A stretch of DNA of 8,903 nt from contig SKNI01000189.1 of assembly GCA_007120615.1 (NCBI GenBank), positions 1 through 8,903 of the forward strand, written 5' to 3'. Every line of letters starts with the position of its first letter. Positions within the stretch are counted from its first letter, which is position 1. A program made the position numbers and the translations under genes. This stretch comes from Myxococcales bacterium (GTDB taxonomy: Bacteria; Myxococcota_A; Bradymonadia; Bradymonadales; Bradymonadaceae). Below the pieces are notes generated by a model that was not told the DNA's origin, did not search any database, and saw only the letters and a list, made by a program, of their open reading frames with translations. Shown piece after piece: positions 6,212 through 8,903 of the stretch.

Positions 6212-7363
6212 ATGAAAGAGATCGCGATCGTAGGAGCCGGCGTGGGCGGATTGACGGCGGCCCACGCCCTTCGGAAGGCCGGCTATAGGGTTCGGGTCTT
6301 GGAGCGAGCCAACAGGCTTCGGGCAGCTGGTGCAGGGATCACCATGCAGTCCAATGCCATGTCGGCCTTGATGTCGCTGGGCCTTGATAAGCCCGTGCAG
6401 CGTGCCGGCCACGTGATAAGCCAGGGCCGGGTCGCTACCTGGAAGGGAAAGACCATCAACGAGCTCGAAATGGAGGCGATTTCGGAGAGTGTGCCTAAAC
6501 GGGGCGTGGCGATCCATCGCAGAAGGTTGATGGAGGCTCTGGCCGCAGGACTGGATGAGGAGCTCGAGTTTGGCGTCGCGATTCAGTCCGTCGAAAATAT
6601 CGAGGGCGGCGTTCGCCTAACGAGCGAAGACGGGCGATCCCTGGAGGCTGACGCCGTCGTGGGCTGCGATGGCCTTTACTCAGCGGTGCGACGGTCGCTC
6701 TTTGGAGATGAGCCGCTTCGCTACGCCGGGTACACCACCTGGCGCGGCGTGGCGTCGATGTCTGCCGAAGATGTGCAGCTTGTGGAGATGTGGGGACCGG
6801 GGCTTCGCTTTGGACTCGTTCCCATTCATCACGACGAGGTCTATTGGTTTGCCGTGGCATCGGGGCCGCAACAAATGGTGATCGAGAAGCCGGTCGTGGA
6901 GGTGTTGCGAGAGATGTTTGCAGGATGGCAACCGCAGGTCCGGCGGGTGTTGGACGCCACCAACCCGGAAGAGATAATTTCCACGGATTGCCTCGATCGT
7001 CCACCGATGAGAACCTGGGGACATCGGCGAATTACGCTGCTCGGCGACGCCGCCCATCCGATGATGCCCAATCTCGGACAGGGCGGCTGTCAGGCCGTGG
7101 AGAGCGCCGTCGTGCTGGGCAGGATCCTTGAGGAGTCCGAAGACCTGCAAGCGGGGCTTCGCCGCTATGAGGCTCTGCGGGTGGATCGGGCGAATCGCTT
7201 CGTGAAACAGTCCTTTCAGATGGGAAAGATAGCCCACTGGAAACATCCCCTGGCCCATGGTCTTCGCGACTTCGGGATGCGGCTCGCCCCGTCGTCGGTG
7301 GTGCGAAGGTCGCTTGTCGAACAATATGACTTTGAAGGGTGGTTTCGCCGACGGGCGCTTTGA
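6212..7363 (+). CDS. FAD-dependent monooxygenase (group A flavoprotein hydroxylase type)
   Basis: This 383-residue cytoplasmic flavoenzyme uses FAD, NAD(P)H and O2 to hydroxylate or epoxidise a small, often aromatic, substrate. An N-terminal Rossmann motif IVGAGVGG (residues 6-13) is followed by an acidic strand end at Glu31. Arg104 lies in the HRRRLMEAL segment typical of FAD contact. The DG motif is VVGCDGLYSAVR (149-160), and the GD motif LLGDAAHPMMPNLGQGG (276-292) contacts the FAD ribityl chain and pyrophosphate. The length is normal for the family, and no second oxidoreductase domain is present. The overall pattern resembles salicylate/urate hydroxylase-like members, but the substrate cannot be named. 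The ribosome site AGGAG lies 5 bases before the ATG. Divergent pairing with a TetR gene suggests induction by the substrate or a related compound, as in detoxification or catabolic modules. Confidence 0.92.
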   Translation: MKEIAIVGAGVGGLTAAHALRKAGYRVRVLERANRLRAAGAGITMQSNAMSALMSLGLDKPVQRAGHVISQGRVATWKGKTINELEMEAISESVPKRGVAIHRRRLMEALAAGLDEELEFGVAIQSVENIEGGVRLTSEDGRSLEADAVVGCDGLYSAVRRSLFGDEPLRYAGYTTWRGVASMSAEDVQLVEMWGPGLRFGLVPIHHDEVYWFAVASGPQQMVIEKPVVEVLREMFAGWQPQVRRVLDATNPEEIISTDCLDRPPMRTWGHRRITLLGDAAHPMMPNLGQGGCQAVESAVVLGRILEESEDLQAGLRRYEALRVDRANRFVKQSFQMGKIAHWKHPLAHGLRDFGMRLAPSSVVRRSLVEQYDFEGWFRRRAL

Positions 7364-7427
7364 TTTCTAACTACAGAGAGGTCGGTTTTCGCAGTATCCC
7401 ACCACGCTCCAAAATGCCCGCGGCCTG

Positions 7428-7461
7428 GCTCCCCTTGACCGCAGTTCAGGCGAAGGGGAGC
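7428..7461. terminator. Stem-loop downstream of the monooxygenase, possible terminator
   Basis: GCTCCCCTT (7428-7436) and AAGGGGAGC (7453-7461) form a perfect 9-bp stem with a 16-base loop, 64 bp after the monooxygenase stop. No T tract follows on the plus strand, so it is not a standard intrinsic terminator. It may still stop or stabilise the transcript end. Confidence 0.35.
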
Positions 7462-7572
7462 TGTCGCCGTTGTTCAGGTGACTGAGGGGTGGCTGGGAGC
7501 CGTGACCACGTGCAGCGCTAGTTTTTTGCTGGTTCGCGACGCCCCCTCCGACAAGGCTGAACTGCGCGCTTG

Positions 7573-7626
7573 GCCATCGGCACCGAGATGGAGCCCGATG
7601 AGCCGGAGGTCGGGGTTCGGCGGTGA
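7573..7626 (+). pseudogene. Detached 3' end of a DUF2231-type gene (direct repeat, right copy)
   Basis: The fragment matches 4113-4166 at 49 of 54 bases and in the same frame reads AIGTEMEPDEPEVGVRR followed by TGA. Of five differences, three are silent and two change residues (V to M, S to P), as expected for copies that diverged while coding. An in-frame TGA at 7558-7560 and the absence of any further similarity upstream show that the rest of the gene is not here. The kelch gene stop lies 25 bp beyond. It could be a displaced gene end left by an insertion, or the remnant of a deleted paralogue. Confidence 0.75.
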
Positions 7627-7651
7627 AGGGCGGTTATCCATTACGGTGGAA

Positions 7652-8884
7652 TCAGGGCACGTAAACATAGGTGCTGGAGAGGGCAAAACCATCTCGATCA
7701 TCACCACCGGTGACCGCCATCTTCGCTCCGAGCCAGACGGCGGAATGAGCTACTCGCGCTGTCGGCCGGTTGCTGTCGGCGAGAGATTGACTCACACCGG
7801 TTGCAGGGTTGATGCGGATCCCCCTATTTTGTGCCCGATCTGTGATTCCTCCAAAGAAAATCGCTTCTTCTCCGGTCCAGACTCCAGATGGATAGTTTCT
7901 TCCTGAGGCGGTGATAGAGTCTCTAGGGATAATGCGCCAGGAGTCGGTGGTAGGGTTATAGCTGAGTATTCTGGAGGTTTCTCTGGCATAGGAGCCTGAC
8001 GCATAATATCCACCCCAGATGATGATCTCTTCACCAGTCCATATGCTGGTATGTGCTGCGCGGAAGTTGATTGGTTCAGGAGGGACGGCAATCTCCGTCC
8101 ACTCGTCATTGGTTGGGTCATAGCGCCAGCCATCGCTGGCTGGCACGCCATTGAGAAGCCTCCCTCCCCACAAAATCATCTCTTCGCCGGTCCAGACAGT
8201 CGTTTTATAGACCTCTCGACCCGTATAGCCATCGGGGGCATCGATGGTTCTCCAGGAGTCCGACTGCGGATCATAGGCTGCGCCATCGGTCGCGTATTCA
8301 TCGTTCTGGAGGACTCCCCCCCAGATGATCATTTCATCGCCGGTCCATATCGCAGCGTGTATGGCGCGACCACTTAGAGGGGACGGCGCGAGTTCTTGCC
8401 AGTTTCGTGTCTCGTGAGAATATCGACCGCCATCGGCGAGCTTTACGGTTTCATTCTCGCCATTCATGCCACCCCATACGATCATTTCATCGCCGGTCCA
8501 TATAGCGGTGTGATATGCGCGGGGTTCGATGGCTCGCAGGGTGTTGGTAGGACCCCAGACCGAGAAGAAATTCTCGGCATGAGGGTCATAGACTTGCCCG
8601 GTATTATAAAAATCTCCTCCCCAGCCACCCCAGACGATCATTTTATTGCCGGCTCGAATCGCTGTATGACGCGTTCTTCTGGCGGCCGTATTTTCGATAT
8701 GATGCCATCCTGGAGACAGGTCTGTGGTGACCGGTTCTGGCTCGGGGATGTCGGGCTCGACGTCCTCGGCGATATCTTCATCCATGCCGACATCGCTCTC
8801 GGCATCCACGGGCGCCTCACCACAGCCAAAAACCAATGCCATTGAACTTGCGAGAAATAAGGCGAAGATCAGCGAGCGATACAC
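7652..8884 (-). CDS. Seven-bladed kelch-repeat lipoprotein
   Basis: This 410-residue predicted lipoprotein has a signal peptide with lipobox LVFGC and lipidated Cys21. Residues 23-52 form an acidic Asp/Glu/Pro tether. Seven kelch-type repeats follow, each with the core H-T-A-x-W-T-G-x-E-M-I-x-W-G-G, starting at residues 73, 125, 176, 227, 278, 332 and 380. The spacing is about 51 residues, so the protein should be one complete seven-bladed beta-propeller. Several blades also carry the YDP-x5-W strand. Kelch propellers usually bind proteins or sugars; no catalytic residues are evident and the ligand is unknown. The start is GTG at 8884 with no clear ribosome site. The frame stays open to the window edge, so an upstream start cannot be excluded, but the signal peptide is well formed from this GTG. 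Confidence 0.88.
   Translation of the reverse strand: MYRSLIFALFLASSMALVFGCGEAPVDAESDVGMDEDIAEDVEPDIPEPEPVTTDLSPGWHHIENTAARRTRHTAIRAGNKMIVWGGWGGDFYNTGQVYDPHAENFFSVWGPTNTLRAIEPRAYHTAIWTGDEMIVWGGMNGENETVKLADGGRYSHETRNWQELAPSPLSGRAIHAAIWTGDEMIIWGGVLQNDEYATDGAAYDPQSDSWRTIDAPDGYTGREVYKTTVWTGEEMILWGGRLLNGVPASDGWRYDPTNDEWTEIAVPPEPINFRAAHTSIWTGEEIIIWGGYYASGSYARETSRILSYNPTTDSWRIIPRDSITASGRNYPSGVWTGEEAIFFGGITDRAQNRGIRINPATGVSQSLADSNRPTARVAHSAVWLGAKMAVTGGDDRDGFALSSTYVYVP
8327..8350 (-). repeat. 24-base kelch repeat, copy in blade 3
   Basis: This sequence is identical to 8480-8503, one blade (153 bp, 51 codons) away. Both encode IWTGDEMI. Exact DNA identity between blades 2 and 3 suggests recent blade duplication or gene conversion within the propeller. 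Confidence 0.8.
8480..8503 (-). repeat. 24-base kelch repeat, copy in blade 2
   Basis: This is the partner of 8327-8350 and is identical over 24 bases. The other blades carry diverged versions of the same motif. Confidence 0.8.
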
Positions 8885-8903
8885 GTCGATATTTTGTCGG
8901 TTC

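Larger units (their letters stand above)
7364..7651. other. Noncoding interval between monooxygenase and kelch genes
   Basis: This 288-bp interval shows no credible gene. It holds a 9-bp stem-loop at 7428-7461, a T6 run at 7522-7527 and the 54-bp copy of the DUF2231 gene end at 7573-7626. An open frame from 7478 runs through it but continues antisense through the kelch gene and resembles nothing. The interval has the look of a junction or a decayed segment. Confidence 0.6.

Noticed and set aside
6495..7324. Minus-strand open frames (6495-7004, 6680-7324) inside the monooxygenase gene
   Set aside because: They are antisense shadows of a gene with clear FAD motifs along its whole length, and they contain no recognisable domain.
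7487..7527. Possible intrinsic terminator ending in the T6 run at 7522-7527
   Set aside because: The preceding bases form only weak, competing 4-bp stems, so no stable hairpin directly adjoins the T run.
7478..7906. Plus-strand open frame of 142 codons across the 3' end of the kelch gene
   Set aside because: It overlaps the kelch coding sequence antisense, has no ribosome site, and reads the DUF2231-like tail in a different frame.

Overview
The window reads as chromosomal DNA of a Bradymonadales-like or other Myxococcota (former Deltaproteobacteria) bacterium. The evidence is the fairly high GC coding sequence, several lipoproteins with long Asp/Glu-rich tethers after the lipidated cysteine, a Cys/Gly-rich motif of a kind common in myxobacterial surface proteins, and a kelch-propeller lipoprotein. 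This is inferred from style, not from a database match. No rRNA, tRNA, CRISPR array, transposase or integrase is visible.

Layout. (1) 105-1578, plus strand: two lipoprotein genes 13 bp apart, both of unknown function. (2) 1584-3415, minus strand: a large lipoprotein with a lysyl-oxidase-like copper amine oxidase domain, followed 128 bp downstream by a 70-residue two-helix membrane protein. A plausible sigma70-type promoter precedes the oxidase gene. (3) 3537-4166, plus strand: a DUF2231-type membrane protein. (4) 4167-7363: a Fic AMP-transferase (minus), a TetR-family repressor (minus) and a divergent FAD monooxygenase (plus). (5) 7364-7651: noncoding DNA with a 9-bp stem-loop and a 54-bp near-copy of the 3' end of the DUF2231 gene. 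(6) 7652-8884, minus strand: a seven-bladed kelch lipoprotein that starts close to the window edge.

The TetR and monooxygenase genes form a classic divergent pair around an imperfect palindrome, so the repressor probably controls the oxidoreductase and itself. The Fic gene lies 73 bp downstream of the repressor on the same strand. It may be co-transcribed, but it has a lower GC content and its own inverted repeat over its start codon.

The most unexpected structure is the direct repeat at 4113-4166 and 7573-7626 (49 of 54 bases identical). Both copies end exactly at a stop codon in the same frame and encode nearly the same 17-residue C-terminal tail. They bracket the fic-tetR-monooxygenase segment as a target-gene 3' end would bracket an inserted islet. 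Deleting 4167-7626 would leave an intact DUF2231 gene converging on the kelch gene. The other notable item is the bacterial lysyl-oxidase-like lipoprotein, which keeps the copper histidines and both residues that form the quinone cofactor in animal lysyl oxidases.
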